Below the pieces are notes generated by a model. It searched no databases. It was not told where the DNA came from and saw only the letters and a list, made by a program, of their open reading frames with translations. DNA of 5,744 nucleotides, taken from Ruminococcus flavefaciens. Its GTDB lineage: Bacteria; Bacillota; Clostridia; Oscillospirales; Ruminococcaceae. Shown here in pieces: positions 5,740-5,744 of this stretch (positions within the stretch are counted from its first letter, which is position 1; each line of letters starts with the position of its first letter). The position numbers and the translations under genes are program-made. Location of the stretch: NCBI GenBank assembly GCA_002348905.1, contig DEBW01000055.1:1-5744 (forward strand), read 5' to 3'.

Positions 5740-5744
5740 CGTCC

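Overview
The window reads as a piece of chromosome from a gut- or rumen-type Ruminococcus or a close Oscillospiraceae relative. The indications are a secreted protein with a Ruminococcus-style dockerin and a cohesin-like domain, a DNA polymerase I with a decayed proofreading domain as in many Firmicutes, strong AGGAGG-type ribosome binding sites, consensus sigma-A promoters, and short GC-rich palindromic repeats in the intergenic spaces. The genus is an inference; no rRNA or other marker gene is present.

Layout, left to right, with all genes on the + strand. Positions 1-69 hold a structured repeat. Positions 90-184 hold a promoter and a leader with two inverted repeats. Positions 185-1063 encode a membrane substrate-binding (S) component of an ECF vitamin transporter, closed by a strong terminator (1068-1098). 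A consensus promoter (1141-1169) drives a secreted cohesin-like/dockerin protein (1210-2232). The 363-base gap 2233-2595 holds a MITE-like palindromic repeat (2245-2395), an AT-rich stretch with one weak terminator-like hairpin, and a near-perfect extended -10 promoter (2529-2557). This promoter drives polA (2596-5133) and, four bases after its stop, a RimI-type N-acetyltransferase (5138-5584). Behind it lie a degenerate 7-bp tandem repeat (5586-5627) and a second copy of the left-end repeat in inverted orientation (5674-5739).

There are three transcription units with unrelated jobs: vitamin uptake (ECF S component), extracellular plant-fibre machinery (cohesin/dockerin protein), and housekeeping (polA-rimI). 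Only polA and rimI look co-transcribed and possibly translationally coupled. I see no complete new multi-gene system. The points most worth a second look are the candidate adaptor scaffoldin, the enlarged S component with an apparent internal duplication, and two families of intergenic palindromic repeats whose copies differ by compensatory base changes, which implies selection or mobility acting on the folded form.
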